Below are positions 27,394-37,403 of a DNA stretch of 64,000 nucleotides, one piece after another. Below the pieces are notes generated by a model, which did not search any database, was not told the origin of the DNA, and saw only the letters and a list, made by a program, of their open reading frames with translations. The translations under genes were made by a program, and so were the position numbers. The stretch is taken from positions 3,100,001-3,164,000 of the forward strand of contig NZ_CP101987.1 of NCBI RefSeq assembly GCF_024508315.1, read 5' to 3'. Numbering within the stretch: the first letter of the stretch is position 1; each line of letters opens with the position of its first letter. The stretch comes from Cellulomonas xiejunii. Its GTDB lineage: Bacteria > Actinomycetota > Actinomycetes > Actinomycetales > Cellulomonadaceae.

Positions 27394-27759
27394 GTGGCAG
27401 GCACGGAGCTCGACGTGGTGCGCCGCCTGGCGCTCGCACTCCCCGAGGTCACGGAACGCCTGAGCTGGGGGCTGCCCGCGTGGTTCCACCAGCGGCTCGT
27501 CGCCCGGATGTGGGACGAGCACCGTCTGACGGTGCACGTCGAGGACGACGGCGAGCGGCGGGCCCTCGCCGCGCAGGACCCGGACGTGTACTCCACGACC
27601 GACCACCACCGGGGCACCGACCTGGTCCTGGTCGACCTCCGGGTCGCAGGTGCGGACCTGGTCCGCGCGCTGCTCGCGGAGTCGTGGTGGTGGGCGGCGC
27701 CCCCGTCGCTGCGGAGGGCCCACCCCCGCCCGACCTGCGGTCCGCCCCACCCTCCCTGA
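27394..27759 (+). CDS. MmcQ/YjbR-family protein
   Basis: Small CyaY-fold protein of 121 residues of the MmcQ/YjbR group, sometimes called DNA-binding though its function is unproven. The typical pattern is visible: LALALPEVTERLSWGLPAWFH, then LTVHVEDDGERRALAAQDPDVY and a C-terminal LLAESWWWAAPPSL. GTG 27394 follows a GAGGG site and lies 11 bases after the nucleotidyltransferase gene, so the two are probably cotranscribed; the aldo/keto reductase gene follows 10 bases later. Confidence 0.82.
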   Translation: MAGTELDVVRRLALALPEVTERLSWGLPAWFHQRLVARMWDEHRLTVHVEDDGERRALAAQDPDVYSTTDHHRGTDLVLVDLRVAGADLVRALLAESWWWAAPPSLRRAHPRPTCGPPHPP

Positions 27760-27769
27760 GGATGGACGC

Positions 27770-28549
27770 ATGCCCGACTTCACCGCTCCCACCCTGACCC
27801 TGCCCGGCGGCGTCATCCCCGTGATGGGCCTCGGCACGTGGCAGTCGGAGGGCTCGGACGCCGAGCTCGCCGTCAGCACCGCGCTGCAGCTCGGCTACCG
27901 GCACGTCGACACCGCGACCGGCTACGGCAACGAGGCGCAGGTCGGCCGCGTCCTCGCCACCCGCGGCATCGACCGTGACGACATCTTCCTCACCACCAAG
28001 CTGCCACCGGACCACGCCGACCGCGCTCGGCAGACGCTCATGGAGTCGCTGGCCGCGCTCGGCACGGACCACCTCGACCTGTGGCTCATCCACTGGCCGC
28101 CGGGCGGGCACGCACGGCCCGACGTCTGGGAGGAGCTGCGCCGTGCCCGCGACGAGGGCCACGTGCGCTCGATCGGCGTGTCGAACTACTCGATCGCCCA
28201 GATCGACGAGCTGATCGCCGCGACGGGCGAGGCACCGGCGGTCAACCAGATCCCGTACTCGCCGGTGGACCACGACGCGGCGCTGCTGGCGGCGCACCGC
28301 GAGCGCGGTGTCGTGGTCGAGGGGTATAGCCCGCTGAAGCGCACGGACCTCGACGCCGGGCCCATCGCGGCCGCCGCCCGGGCCCACGGCGCGACCCCCG
28401 CCCAGGTCGTCCTGCGCTGGCACGTCGCGCACGACGTCGTCGTGATCCCGAAGTCGGTGCGGCGCGAGCGCCTCGAGGAGAACCTCGCTGCGTTGGACCT
28501 GACGCTGACGGCCGAGGAGGTCGCGGCCATCGACGGGCTGGGCCGCTGA
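27770..28549 (+). CDS. Aldo/keto reductase
   Basis: NADPH-dependent oxidoreductase of 259 residues, a TIM barrel that reduces aldehydes and ketones. The catalytic tetrad is present: Asp and Tyr in DTATGYGNE, Lys in TKLPP and His in LIHWPPGG. The NADPH-binding segment VIPKSVRRERLEEN is near the C terminus. It resembles the 2,5-diketo-gluconate reductase group. It is the last of three closely spaced plus-strand genes and is followed by a hairpin terminator. Confidence 0.9.
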   Translation: MPDFTAPTLTLPGGVIPVMGLGTWQSEGSDAELAVSTALQLGYRHVDTATGYGNEAQVGRVLATRGIDRDDIFLTTKLPPDHADRARQTLMESLAALGTDHLDLWLIHWPPGGHARPDVWEELRRARDEGHVRSIGVSNYSIAQIDELIAATGEAPAVNQIPYSPVDHDAALLAAHRERGVVVEGYSPLKRTDLDAGPIAAAARAHGATPAQVVLRWHVAHDVVVIPKSVRRERLEENLAALDLTLTAEEVAAIDGLGR

Positions 28550-28629
28550 GCGGACGCCCGCACGGTCCTGGAGAGCTGCGCGGAGGTCCCGGGATCGGGC
28601 CGGGCGCTGTGGATGCGCTCCCACCTCGC

Positions 28630-28668
28630 ACGTGCTCGCCGCCGTCGCGATGCGACCGGCGAGCACGT
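28630..28668. terminator. Hairpin terminator between converging genes
   Basis: A 12-bp stem, ACGTGCTCGCCG at 28630-28641 and its complement at 28657-28668, encloses an inner GTCGC-GAT-GCGAC stem. It lies in the 274-base spacer between the aldo/keto reductase gene and the converging alcohol dehydrogenase gene. No other element was seen in that spacer. Confidence 0.65.
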
Positions 28669-28823
28669 CGGGCGCTCGGCCTTACCGAGGAACCGGGCCC
28701 GTGTCCTGCGTTCGGCGCCACGCCGTTGTGTCGCCTGCGCAAGGTCTACCGGACATCCGGACGTGACGTCAACCACAGTCGCGCACGCCGCGTCCGCCGC
28801 CGGGCTCACGGAGCGGCCCGGCG

Positions 28824-29867
28824 TCAGGGGACGACGACGGTCATCCCCGCGGCACCCGTCGCAGCCAGGCCCGCCAGCGCGTCACCCGCGCCCTCGAGGT
28901 CGGTCGTGCGCCCGACCAGACCGGCCGGCGCCAGGCGCCCGGCGGCGATCGCCTCGAGCATCGCCGGGTACTCGTGCGCCGCCATCCCGTGGCTGCCGTG
29001 CACGGACAGCTCCCACGCGACGACGCGGTCCATCGGCAGGGCGGTCCACGCGTCGTCCCGCAGCAGCAGCCCGACCTGGACGTGCCGGCCGCGGCGCCGC
29101 AGGGCGAGTACACCGGTCTGCGCGGTGGCGGGGCTGCCGAGCGCGTCGAGCGTCGCGTGGGCCCCTCCCCCGGTGGCCTCGACGATCGCGGCCGCCACGG
29201 ACGCCGGCCCGTCGGTCCGCGGGTCGAGGGTCGCGTGCGCACCGGCCGCGCGGGCGGCCTCCCGGGCTGCCGGTGACGGGTCGACCGCGACGACGTGCGC
29301 GCCTGCTGCCGCCGCCACCATGACCGCGGAGAGGCCGACGCCCCCGCAGCCGAGCACCGCGACCTCGTCGCCCGCGCGGACGGCGGCGTGGACCGTGACC
29401 GCGCGGTAGGACGTCGCGAACCGGCAGCCGAGCGCCGCCGCGGCGACCGGCGCGAGGCCCGCGGGGACCCGCACCAGGTTGGTGTCGGCGTGGTCCAGCG
29501 CGACGAGCTCGGCGAACGAGCCCCACTGCGTGAACCCCGGCTGCGTCTGGTGCGGGCACACCTGGTGGTCACCCGCGCGGCACGTCGTGCACGCGCCGCA
29601 GGCCATGACGAACGGGGTGGTGACGACGTCACCCACGCGCCAGCCGCGCACGTCGGGGCCGACCTCGACGACCGTGCCGGCCAGCTCGTGGCCGGGCACG
29701 TGCGGCAGCGTGACGTCGTCGTCGTGCCCCTGCCAGGCGTGCCAGTCGCTGCGGCACACGCCCGTCGCGGCGACGCGCACGACCACGCCGTCGCGCGGGC
29801 AGGCGGGGTCGGGGACCTGCCTCACCTGGGGGATCACACCGAACTGCTCGATCACGACCGCGCGCAC
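28824..29867 (-). CDS. Zinc-dependent alcohol dehydrogenase
   Basis: Medium-chain dehydrogenase of 347 residues. The catalytic zinc site uses Cys in GVCRSDWHAW and the His-Glu pair in PGHELAG. The structural zinc loop is complete with four cysteines in CGACTTCRAGDHQVC. The nucleotide-binding motif is GCGGVGLSAVMVA. The substrate is unknown, though the sequence looks like the alcohol/formaldehyde dehydrogenase-like group. GTG 29867 was preferred because GGAGG lies about 9 bases upstream; an in-frame GTG at 29882 overlaps that site. Confidence 0.88.
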   Translation of the reverse strand: MRAVVIEQFGVIPQVRQVPDPACPRDGVVVRVAATGVCRSDWHAWQGHDDDVTLPHVPGHELAGTVVEVGPDVRGWRVGDVVTTPFVMACGACTTCRAGDHQVCPHQTQPGFTQWGSFAELVALDHADTNLVRVPAGLAPVAAAALGCRFATSYRAVTVHAAVRAGDEVAVLGCGGVGLSAVMVAAAAGAHVVAVDPSPAAREAARAAGAHATLDPRTDGPASVAAAIVEATGGGAHATLDALGSPATAQTGVLALRRRGRHVQVGLLLRDDAWTALPMDRVVAWELSVHGSHGMAAHEYPAMLEAIAAGRLAPAGLVGRTTDLEGAGDALAGLAATGAAGMTVVVP

Positions 29868-29942
29868 GGGGCCATCCTCCACCGTCCGGCGGGCCGTCGG
29901 TGCCGACCGGCCTGCTCGTCGCGGCCGGCACCGACGGGCGGG

Positions 29943-30894
<952 letters not shown>

Positions 30895-30900
30895 CGGGCT

Positions 30901-31395
30901 GTGGACGACGACACCCGCCCGGACGACGCGCCGACCGAAGGCATCTCCCTGGCGACGATGCTCTGCTTCGACCTGTACGCGGCCTCACGGGCGATGACGT
31001 CCGTGTACCGCGGGCTGCTCGACCCGGTGGGCCTGACCTATCCGCAGTACCTCGTGCTCGTCGTGCTGTGGACCCGCGGCGAGCAGACCGTGCGCCAGGT
31101 CATCGACGTCCTGCACCTCGACTACGGCACGGTCTCACCGCTGCTCAAGCGGCTCGAGGCGCGCGGCCTGCTCGAGCGCCGTCGACGTGCCGACGACGAG
31201 CGCTCGGTCACCGTCGCGCTCACCGACGAGGGTCACGCCCTGCGGGACCGGGTGGCCCACGTGCCCACCCGCGTCGTCGCCGCGTTCGGGCTCGACGCCG
31301 ACGAGCTCGCGGTGCTCGGCAGGCTGCTCGCCACGGTCAACCGCACGGCACCCGCGCACGCATCGGGCGCCGCACCCGGCACCGACCCCACCTGA
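30901..31395 (+). CDS. OhrR-like MarR-family peroxide-sensing regulator
   Basis: Winged-helix regulator of 164 residues. The N-terminal LCFDLYAASRAMTSVYR places Cys22 exactly where OhrR proteins keep their organic-peroxide sensing cysteine, and LTYPQYLVLVVLW also matches OhrR. The DNA-binding part is LDYGTVSPLLKRLEARGLLERRR. It is the only cysteine in the protein, which suggests the one-Cys OhrR type. The transcript appears leaderless. Its neighbour is a haloperoxidase rather than an Ohr peroxidase, which is unusual. Confidence 0.88.
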   Translation: MDDDTRPDDAPTEGISLATMLCFDLYAASRAMTSVYRGLLDPVGLTYPQYLVLVVLWTRGEQTVRQVIDVLHLDYGTVSPLLKRLEARGLLERRRRADDERSVTVALTDEGHALRDRVAHVPTRVVAAFGLDADELAVLGRLLATVNRTAPAHASGAAPGTDPT

Positions 31396-31430
31396 CGCCT
31401 GCTCCGCAAGCCCGCCCTTCAGCCGGGCCG

Positions 31431-32846
31431 TCAGCTCCCGGTCTCGGGCAGCTCACCGCCGACGTCCCACGGCCGGACCTTCACGGTCGCCCCTGCGAGG
31501 ACGTCCAGGTCCGTCGGCAGGGCGAGCTCGACCGTCGGGCCGCCGGGGACGGGCTGCACGGTGACCGCGACGGCGACGTCGGGGTCCTGCGCCGTCGACA
31601 TCGCCCCCCACCGCACCTCGGACTGCACCGACGAGCCCGGAGCCAGCACGACGACGGGCGGCGTGCCGCGGTCGGGCAGCTGCGTGAGGTCCGGTGTCCA
31701 CGTCCCCGACGCCCGTGTGAACGCCAGCCCGGGGAAGCCCTGCACGACGCAGGGCTGCTCGCCCGTGTGCGTGGCGGCGAGGAAGAGGAAGCGCGAGCCG
31801 AGGGCGGCGTCCGTGCCCAGCACCTGGACGTCCAGCTCGGCACCCGTGCACGCCGGCACCCCGTCGGCCGGCACCCCGTCGGCCGCCGCCCCGTCAGGCG
31901 CCGCCACGTCGGACGCCGGAGCCGGGCCACCCACGGTCCCCTCGATCGCCGCGGCGGGCGACTCCACCCGGAACGACACACGCGGGGCGGCGACGAGCGC
32001 CTCGAGACGCGACACCACGTAGGCACGCTGGGCGTCGTCCTCGACCGCGGTCGTCAGCGTCGTCGACGCGGGCTCACCCCCGTCCAGCAGGACGCGCCAG
32101 ACGCCGTCCCAGCCCGCGACGTCGAGCGCGAGCGCCACCGCGTCCTCGTCGGGCCACGCCCCGGGGTTCACCTGGCGGACCTCGACCCACGGGTCCCCGG
32201 TCGTCACGGTCGTCACCGGCAGGTCCCGCCCCGCGGTGGTCCGGAGCACCGGCACGACGTCGCCCGCCGACGCGACGGTGACCGTGCCGCTCTCCGCCCC
32301 GAACCACGTCTCGACGACCCCCGGGACGAGCCGTACCGCCACCGCGTCCGCCACGAGGCCCGTGCCGCCGCCGGCCGAGAGCAGGACCTCCAGGGAGCGG
32401 GCGGCGTCCCGCACACGCAGGTCCCAGGTGAAGGGCACGTCGGTCGGCGCTGCATCCAGCAGGGTGCGGGCCGCCGCCACGACGCCCTGCGTCTGCGGCG
32501 CCTCGGCGTCCACACCGACGACCCAGGAGGCGGGGTCGTCGCGCACGTCCGGTGCACCAGGGCCCGTCGGCAACGCCTCCACCGCGAGGCGGCACACGAC
32601 CTCGAGGGACGCCACGTCGGCCGGGACGCCCTCGCGCAGGCGTCCGGCCGCCTCGGTCACGGCTGCGGGAGGCCGCCCGTCGTCCGCGTGGACCGCGCAG
32701 CCGTGGCTGCCCGCCGGTGGCACGTCGCGCACCAGCAGCCCCCCGACGCCCAGCAGCACGAGCGCGGCGACCGCTCCCACGACGAGCCCGCGCCGTCCGG
32801 GCGCCGCTTCCTGCGGCTGCGTCGACGGCCGACCCTCGGTGCTCAC
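31431..32846 (-). CDS. Membrane-anchored DUF4232-domain protein
   Basis: Exported protein of 471 residues of unknown function. A single helix at about 20-39 (LVVGAVAALVLLGVGGLLV) after a short basic tail anchors it. The middle (50-300) is not recognised. A short Asp/Gly/Val/Pro/Ala repeat near 318-332 links to a C-terminal DUF4232 domain, seen from CTGAELDVQVLGTDAALGS through GEQPCVVQGFPGLAF, a beta-rich extracellular fold common in actinobacteria. GTG 32846 is the chosen start. It is transcribed away from the ATP-grasp gene. Confidence 0.78.
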   Translation of the reverse strand: MSTEGRPSTQPQEAAPGRRGLVVGAVAALVLLGVGGLLVRDVPPAGSHGCAVHADDGRPPAAVTEAAGRLREGVPADVASLEVVCRLAVEALPTGPGAPDVRDDPASWVVGVDAEAPQTQGVVAAARTLLDAAPTDVPFTWDLRVRDAARSLEVLLSAGGGTGLVADAVAVRLVPGVVETWFGAESGTVTVASAGDVVPVLRTTAGRDLPVTTVTTGDPWVEVRQVNPGAWPDEDAVALALDVAGWDGVWRVLLDGGEPASTTLTTAVEDDAQRAYVVSRLEALVAAPRVSFRVESPAAAIEGTVGGPAPASDVAAPDGAAADGVPADGVPACTGAELDVQVLGTDAALGSRFLFLAATHTGEQPCVVQGFPGLAFTRASGTWTPDLTQLPDRGTPPVVVLAPGSSVQSEVRWGAMSTAQDPDVAVAVTVQPVPGGPTVELALPTDLDVLAGATVKVRPWDVGGELPETGS

Positions 32847-32906
32847 GACGCGCGACCCTACTCGGGCGCGCGCGCCCGCGGCCCGACCCCACGTAAGGTC
32901 CCGCAG

Positions 32907-33818
32907 GTGAGCACGACGCCTTCACGACCGGGCACCCGCGTGGGTGTCGTCGTCACCGACTCCTACCCCGCCGAGGACCTCGACCACGACACCGCGCCGC
33001 TCGTCGCCGCGCTGCGGGCGCGCGGGGTCGAGGCGCACGCGACCGTGTGGCACGACGCGAGCGTCGACTGGTCCACCTACGACCTGCTGGTGCTGCGCAG
33101 CCCGTGGGACTACCCCGAGCGACTGCCGGAGTTCCTCGCGTGGCTCGACCACGCCGGCTCGGTGACGCAGGTGCTCAACCCGCCCGCGCTCGTGCGGTGG
33201 AACCTCGACAAGCGGTACCTGACGCAGCTCGCCGCCCTGGGCGTCGACGTCGTCCCCACGACGTACCGGACGTCGCTCGACGACGTGCGCGCGGACCTCG
33301 CCGGCACTGCCCCGGGTGCGCACGTGGTGCTCAAGCCCGCGGTGTCGGCCGGTGCACGCGACACGGGCCTGTTCCACGCCGACGACGCCCGTGCGCTCGC
33401 CCTGGCGGCCCGCATCCTCGACGGCGGCGGCGTGGTGATGGTCCAGCCCGAGGTGCCCGAGCTGTCGCAGGGGCGCGAGAAGGCGCTGTACGTGATCGAC
33501 GGCCGGCTCACGCACGCGATCGCCAAGGGGGCGCTGCTCGCGCCGGGTGGCGGGCTCATCGGCGGCGTCTACGCGGAGCACCCCGAGCAGGTGGACGTCA
33601 CCGACGCCGAGGCGGCGTTCGCGCAGCGCGTCGTCGCGGCGGTCACCGAGGCCACCGGGCTGGGCGTCCCGCTGTACGCGCGCATCGACACGGTCGACTC
33701 CGCCGCCCACGGGCTGGTCCTGCTGGAGGCCGAGCTGTTCGAGCCCGCGCTCAACCTGCACGTCGTCCCGGAGGCGGCCGGCGTGGTCGCGGCGGCGGTG
33801 CACGCCCGGCTCGACTAG
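32907..33818 (+). CDS. ATP-grasp domain protein
   Basis: Protein of 303 residues with an ATP-grasp fold of the kind found in RimK-like and cycloserine-pathway (DcsG-like) ligases, which join a carboxylate to an amine or thiol. Visible features are LRSPWDYPERLPEFLAWLD, the NLDKRYLTQLAALGVDVVPT lid start, HVVLKPAVSAGARDT and the late metal-binding ARIDTVDSAAHGLVLLEAEL. The true substrate is unknown. GTG 32907 lies 7 bases after a -10 box TAAGGT (32894-32899), so the mRNA appears leaderless. Confidence 0.78.
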   Translation: MSTTPSRPGTRVGVVVTDSYPAEDLDHDTAPLVAALRARGVEAHATVWHDASVDWSTYDLLVLRSPWDYPERLPEFLAWLDHAGSVTQVLNPPALVRWNLDKRYLTQLAALGVDVVPTTYRTSLDDVRADLAGTAPGAHVVLKPAVSAGARDTGLFHADDARALALAARILDGGGVVMVQPEVPELSQGREKALYVIDGRLTHAIAKGALLAPGGGLIGGVYAEHPEQVDVTDAEAAFAQRVVAAVTEATGLGVPLYARIDTVDSAAHGLVLLEAELFEPALNLHVVPEAAGVVAAAVHARLD

Positions 33819-33908
33819 ATTCCCAGCACCGGGCACGGTACGGACCCGCCCGACGTTGGCAGGTCAGCAGGAGCGCACGCGCCGACGACGACGACGGGAG
33901 GGGGACGC

Positions 33909-34268
33909 ATGGCTTCGTGGTCGGAGCGCTGGGACCGGACCCGCGCCCAGATCCAGCTGCTGCCGCGTCCCGTGCGGATGGTCGCCGTCGCGGTCGTCGG
34001 CGGCACCGTGGTGCTCACCGGGGTGGCGATGCTCGTCCTGCCCGGTCCGGGCATCCTCGCGATCCTCGCGGGCCTCGCGCTGCTGGCCACGGAGTTCGCG
34101 TGGGCGCGCCGGTGGCTCGACAAGGCGCGGGCCGCGGGGCACGCGGGCGTCGACAAGGGCCGGGAGGTGTGGGGCTGGCGACGATCGGGCGGGGCTCCCG
34201 CTCCGGTCCGCACGGCCGACCCCGTCGGCCCCGTCGACCCGCGGGAGCCGGCCGCCGACTCGCGGTGA
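33909..34268 (+). CDS. PGPGW-family small membrane protein
   Basis: A 119-residue protein with one long hydrophobic hairpin (about 23-65) and the motif LVLPGPGILAILAGLALLATEF, which places it in the PGPGW/TIGR02611 family of actinobacterial membrane proteins. Function is unknown. The C-terminal 40 residues are basic and then Pro/Asp-rich, probably cytoplasmic. It follows the ATP-grasp gene after 90 bases and converges with the response-regulator gene. Confidence 0.8.
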   Translation: MASWSERWDRTRAQIQLLPRPVRMVAVAVVGGTVVLTGVAMLVLPGPGILAILAGLALLATEFAWARRWLDKARAAGHAGVDKGREVWGWRRSGGAPAPVRTADPVGPVDPREPAADSR

Positions 34269-34328
34269 GCATCGGCGAGGAGCTCGGCGTACTCGTCGGC
34301 CGGGCCGCGCAGGCGGCGGCCGTGGGCA

Positions 34329-35015
34329 TCACCGCACGGTCTCCCGGCCACCGGCCGCCAGCCCGCACTCGTACGCGATGATCACGACCTGTACGCGGTC
34401 CCGGGCACCGAGCTTGGCGAAGACGTTCCCGACGTGCGTCTTCACGGTCGTCTCGGACACGAACAGCTCGGCGGCGATCTCGGAGTTAGACGCACCGCCC
34501 GCGATGAGGCGCAGCACGTCGAGCTCGCGGGGGGTGAGCGCAGCCAGGCGCGGGTGCGGGTCGCCGGCCGTCGGCACGTCGCCGCCGGCGGGGAGATGAC
34601 CCGCGAACAGGTCGAGCATGCGGCGCAGCACGCGCGGCGCGACGACCGAGGTGCCGGCGGCGACCGTGCGGATCGCGTCGACGAGCTCGTCGGGCCGGGC
34701 CGACTTCAGCAGGAACCCGCTGGCGCCCGCACGCAGCGCGGCGAACGCGAGGTCGTCGACGTCGAAGGTCGTGAGCACCAGCACGCGGGACGCCGGGTGC
34801 TCGGCGACGACGCGCCGGGTCGCCTCGATGCCGTCCATGCCCGGCATGCGGATGTCCATGAGCACGACGTCGGGCGCCAGCGCCGCGACCTGCTCGAGCG
34901 CGACCCGACCGTCCGACGCCTCGCCGACCACCTCGAGGTCCGGCTCGGTGTCGACGACGAGCCGGAACCCCATGCGCAGCAGCGGCTGGTCGTCCACCAG
35001 CAGCACGGTCGTCAT
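34329..35015 (-). CDS. NarL/LuxR-family response regulator
   Basis: Two-component response regulator of 228 residues. The receiver domain (1-120) has the acidic pair Asp8-Asp9, phospho-acceptor Asp54 in LMDIRMPGMDG, and a Lys in FLLKSARPDE. The C-terminal LuxR-type helix-turn-helix is LTPRELDVLRLIAGGASNSE through TVKTHVGNVFAKLG. The ATG overlaps the histidine-kinase stop by 4 bases, so the two are coupled. It is the last gene of a five-gene operon with an ABC exporter and probably controls that operon. Confidence 0.95.
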   Translation of the reverse strand: MTTVLLVDDQPLLRMGFRLVVDTEPDLEVVGEASDGRVALEQVAALAPDVVLMDIRMPGMDGIEATRRVVAEHPASRVLVLTTFDVDDLAFAALRAGASGFLLKSARPDELVDAIRTVAAGTSVVAPRVLRRMLDLFAGHLPAGGDVPTAGDPHPRLAALTPRELDVLRLIAGGASNSEIAAELFVSETTVKTHVGNVFAKLGARDRVQVVIIAYECGLAAGGRETVR

Positions 35016-36493
35016 CGTCGTCCTCCGCCCTGGTCCGCCACGTCCCTGCCGGCCGTGTCCCTGTCAGCCCCGGCCCCGGCTCCGTCCGCGTCGGGTCCGT
35101 GCCCGTCGGACGCGGGCACACCCTCCCACGGCAGCACCGCGCGCACCCGCCACCCGCCCTCCGGGCGCGGGCCCGCCTCGACGTGCCCGCCGAGCAGCGC
35201 GGCCCGCTCGCGCATGCCGACGAGGCCGCGGCCGGTGCCGCCGCCCGTACCGGGCCGTGCGCCGCCCGTGTCGGCGACGTCGAGCCGCACGGTCGTCGGG
35301 GTGCGCTGCAACGTGACCTCGACGGCCGTCGCACCGGGCGCGTGGCGCAGCACGTTGGTGAGCGCCTCGCCGAGGATCCGCAGCACCGCGAGGCGTACGG
35401 AGGTGTCCTGCGGGAGCGCGGTGTCCAGGCCGGTCGCGGTGATCGGGAGCCCGGCGGCGGCGAACCGCCCGACGACGGTCGGCAGGTCCACGTCGGTCGG
35501 CTCCCCGGGCCGGTCGGCGCCGTCGGACCCTGTCGGGCCCAGCGCGCCCAGGACGCGCTGCATGTCGGCCAGAGCCGCCCGTCCGGTGCCCGCCAGCTGC
35601 CGCAGCGCGTCGCGCGAGCGGTCCGGCGCCCGCTCGAAGGCGGCGTCGGCGCCGTCGGCGAGCGCCACCATGACCGACACGCTGTGCGCGACGACGTCGT
35701 GCATCTCCCGGGCGATGTGCGCGCGCTCGGCGGCGCGCGCGAGCGCGATGCCGTCGTCGCGCTGACGTGCCAGCGCCCGGTACCGCTCGACCAGCTCGGC
35801 GGCGTGCAGGCGTCGTGAGCGGGCGGCCGATCCCACCGCCACGCCCAGCAGCAGCATCACCGCCAGCAGCAGCACCGATCCCGTGCGGCTGCCGGCCGAG
35901 AACCTCGGCGCACCGCGGTACTCCAGCCACTCCTCACCTGACGAGGCGTAGACGCCGGACCAGCTGATGATCTCGAAGAGGCCCAGGTCCTCCCACCGCC
36001 ACAGGGCGACGGTCACCGTGGTCAGCACCACCCCGAACACCACCCATGTCGTGGTGGTCCCGCGGGAGGCCGCGACGCTGTACAGCGCGCAGGCCAGGCA
36101 CGCGCCCAGGATGCCCAGGACCCCCGCCACCTGCAGGGACACCGCGGCGGCGACGACGAGCAGGGCGGTCACCGTGACCGGGGCCCGGCGCCGCACGACC
36201 AGCAGCGCCGCGCCGACGGCGACCCCGACCAGCCAGGTGCCGGTCGCGAGGGACACGATCCCCGAGTCCGGCCGGTAGATGCCGAGGACCAGCGCGCCGT
36301 ACGCGGTCTGCTCGATGAAGGCCGCACCCACGAGCCCGACGAGGGCGACCACGAAGGCGACCGTGACGTCCATGACCCACGGCCGGGCCGTCACGAGCCG
36401 CGCGACGGGGCTCGCGCCGCGCACCTGCTCCTCGGTGAGCGGCGGCTCGTCGTCGGTGCGGGGCGCCCGCAGCACGGCTCCACGTCGGATCAC
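35012..36493 (-). CDS. Sensor histidine kinase (HisKA_3 type)
   Basis: Membrane histidine kinase, about 493 residues from the chosen start. Several hydrophobic segments in the first half form the sensor. The phospho-accepting His sits in REMHDVVAHSVSVM, and the ATPase part shows EALTNVLRHAPGA (N box) and GRGLVGMRERAALLGG (G box). Partner of the response regulator downstream. GTG 36493 has a GGGAGAG site; the alternative ATG 36580 overlaps the upstream permease gene by 14 bases and adds 29 residues. The stimulus is unknown. Confidence 0.9.
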   Translation of the reverse strand: MIRRGAVLRAPRTDDEPPLTEEQVRGASPVARLVTARPWVMDVTVAFVVALVGLVGAAFIEQTAYGALVLGIYRPDSGIVSLATGTWLVGVAVGAALLVVRRRAPVTVTALLVVAAAVSLQVAGVLGILGACLACALYSVAASRGTTTTWVVFGVVLTTVTVALWRWEDLGLFEIISWSGVYASSGEEWLEYRGAPRFSAGSRTGSVLLLAVMLLLGVAVGSAARSRRLHAAELVERYRALARQRDDGIALARAAERAHIAREMHDVVAHSVSVMVALADGADAAFERAPDRSRDALRQLAGTGRAALADMQRVLGALGPTGSDGADRPGEPTDVDLPTVVGRFAAAGLPITATGLDTALPQDTSVRLAVLRILGEALTNVLRHAPGATAVEVTLQRTPTTVRLDVADTGGARPGTGGGTGRGLVGMRERAALLGGHVEAGPRPEGGWRVRAVLPWEGVPASDGHGPDADGAGAGADRDTAGRDVADQGGGRR

Positions 36494-36566
36494 CGGCCCA
36501 CTCTCCCACCCGTGGGCGTCGGGGCCGCGCACCGCCCGGGCGGCGGGCATCACCGCCCTGGCGCGC

Positions 36567-37403
36567 TCAGCGGACGTCATGACGGCCCAACCGGTAGGCC
36601 GCGGCCCCGAGCGCGACGACGACCCACGCGGCGAGCACCGCTCCCCCGCCCCACACGCCGAGCTGCAGGCCCTGGGAGGTGGCGTCGATCGTCGCGACGG
36701 CGGCGTCGTCCTCCAGGAGCCGTCGGCCCGCCGAGGGCAGCAGCGCGCGGACGGTGTCGGTGAACCGGCCGGGGTTGGCCTGCAGGAAGAAGTCGAGCAG
36801 GTAGACCAGGGCGATGCCCGTGACGATCGTGTCCGCCGGGCGGCGCAGGAGGGCCCCGAGGCCGAGGCCCAGCAGGGCGAACGCGACGCCGACGGCGACG
36901 AACGCCGCGAGCACGCGCAGCGTGCCGGGAACGGCCAGGTCGAGCGCGGGCGCCTCGCCCGCGCGCGGCCCGGCGGTCGCCAGGTACGACGCCCCCAGCG
37001 CCAGCGCCGCGGTGACGGCCGCCGCGACGGTCGTCACGACGACCTGCGCCGCGAGCACCGGCTGCCGTCGTGGCACGGCGGTGAAGGTCACGCGCGCGGT
37101 GCCGGTCGTGTGCTCCGACGTCCCGACGACCGCGCCGAGCACGAGGAACCCGATCTGCGCGAGCAGGAACCCGGACACCACGACCCAGGAGCCGGACCGG
37201 CCGTCCCCTGTCCGCACGAAGAGGCCGAGCCCGTAGGCGGTGAGCGCCGTGGCCGCGACCGTGCCCAGCGCGAGCCAGGGGTTCGACACGATGCTCGTGA
37301 GCTTGGTCCACTCCGCGGCGAGCACACGGGGGAACGTCACGCCAGGCCGGGTGGGCGCCCCGCGCGACGGACGTGCCGCCGCGCGGGGGGTGAGCGTGGT
37401 CAT
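36567..37403 (-). CDS. ABC transporter permease (second subunit)
   Basis: Integral membrane protein of 278 residues with six hydrophobic segments, of the ABC-2-like exporter type that pairs with a single ATPase. It has the same opening as the upstream permease (FPRVLAAEWTKLTSI against FGRVVAAEWTKLTSL) and a similar HTTGTARVTFTAVPRRQPVLAAQ segment, so the two are probably old duplicates forming a heterodimer. ATG 37403 overlaps the stop of the first permease by 4 bases. Confidence 0.88.
   Translation of the reverse strand: MTTLTPRAAARPSRGAPTRPGVTFPRVLAAEWTKLTSIVSNPWLALGTVAATALTAYGLGLFVRTGDGRSGSWVVVSGFLLAQIGFLVLGAVVGTSEHTTGTARVTFTAVPRRQPVLAAQVVVTTVAAAVTAALALGASYLATAGPRAGEAPALDLAVPGTLRVLAAFVAVGVAFALLGLGLGALLRRPADTIVTGIALVYLLDFFLQANPGRFTDTVRALLPSAGRRLLEDDAAVATIDATSQGLQLGVWGGGAVLAAWVVVALGAAAYRLGRHDVR

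Noticed and set aside
31861..31912. Short GC repeats inside the DUF4232 gene
   Set aside because: They are in frame and encode a small Ala/Asp/Gly/Val/Pro linker, so they need no other explanation.
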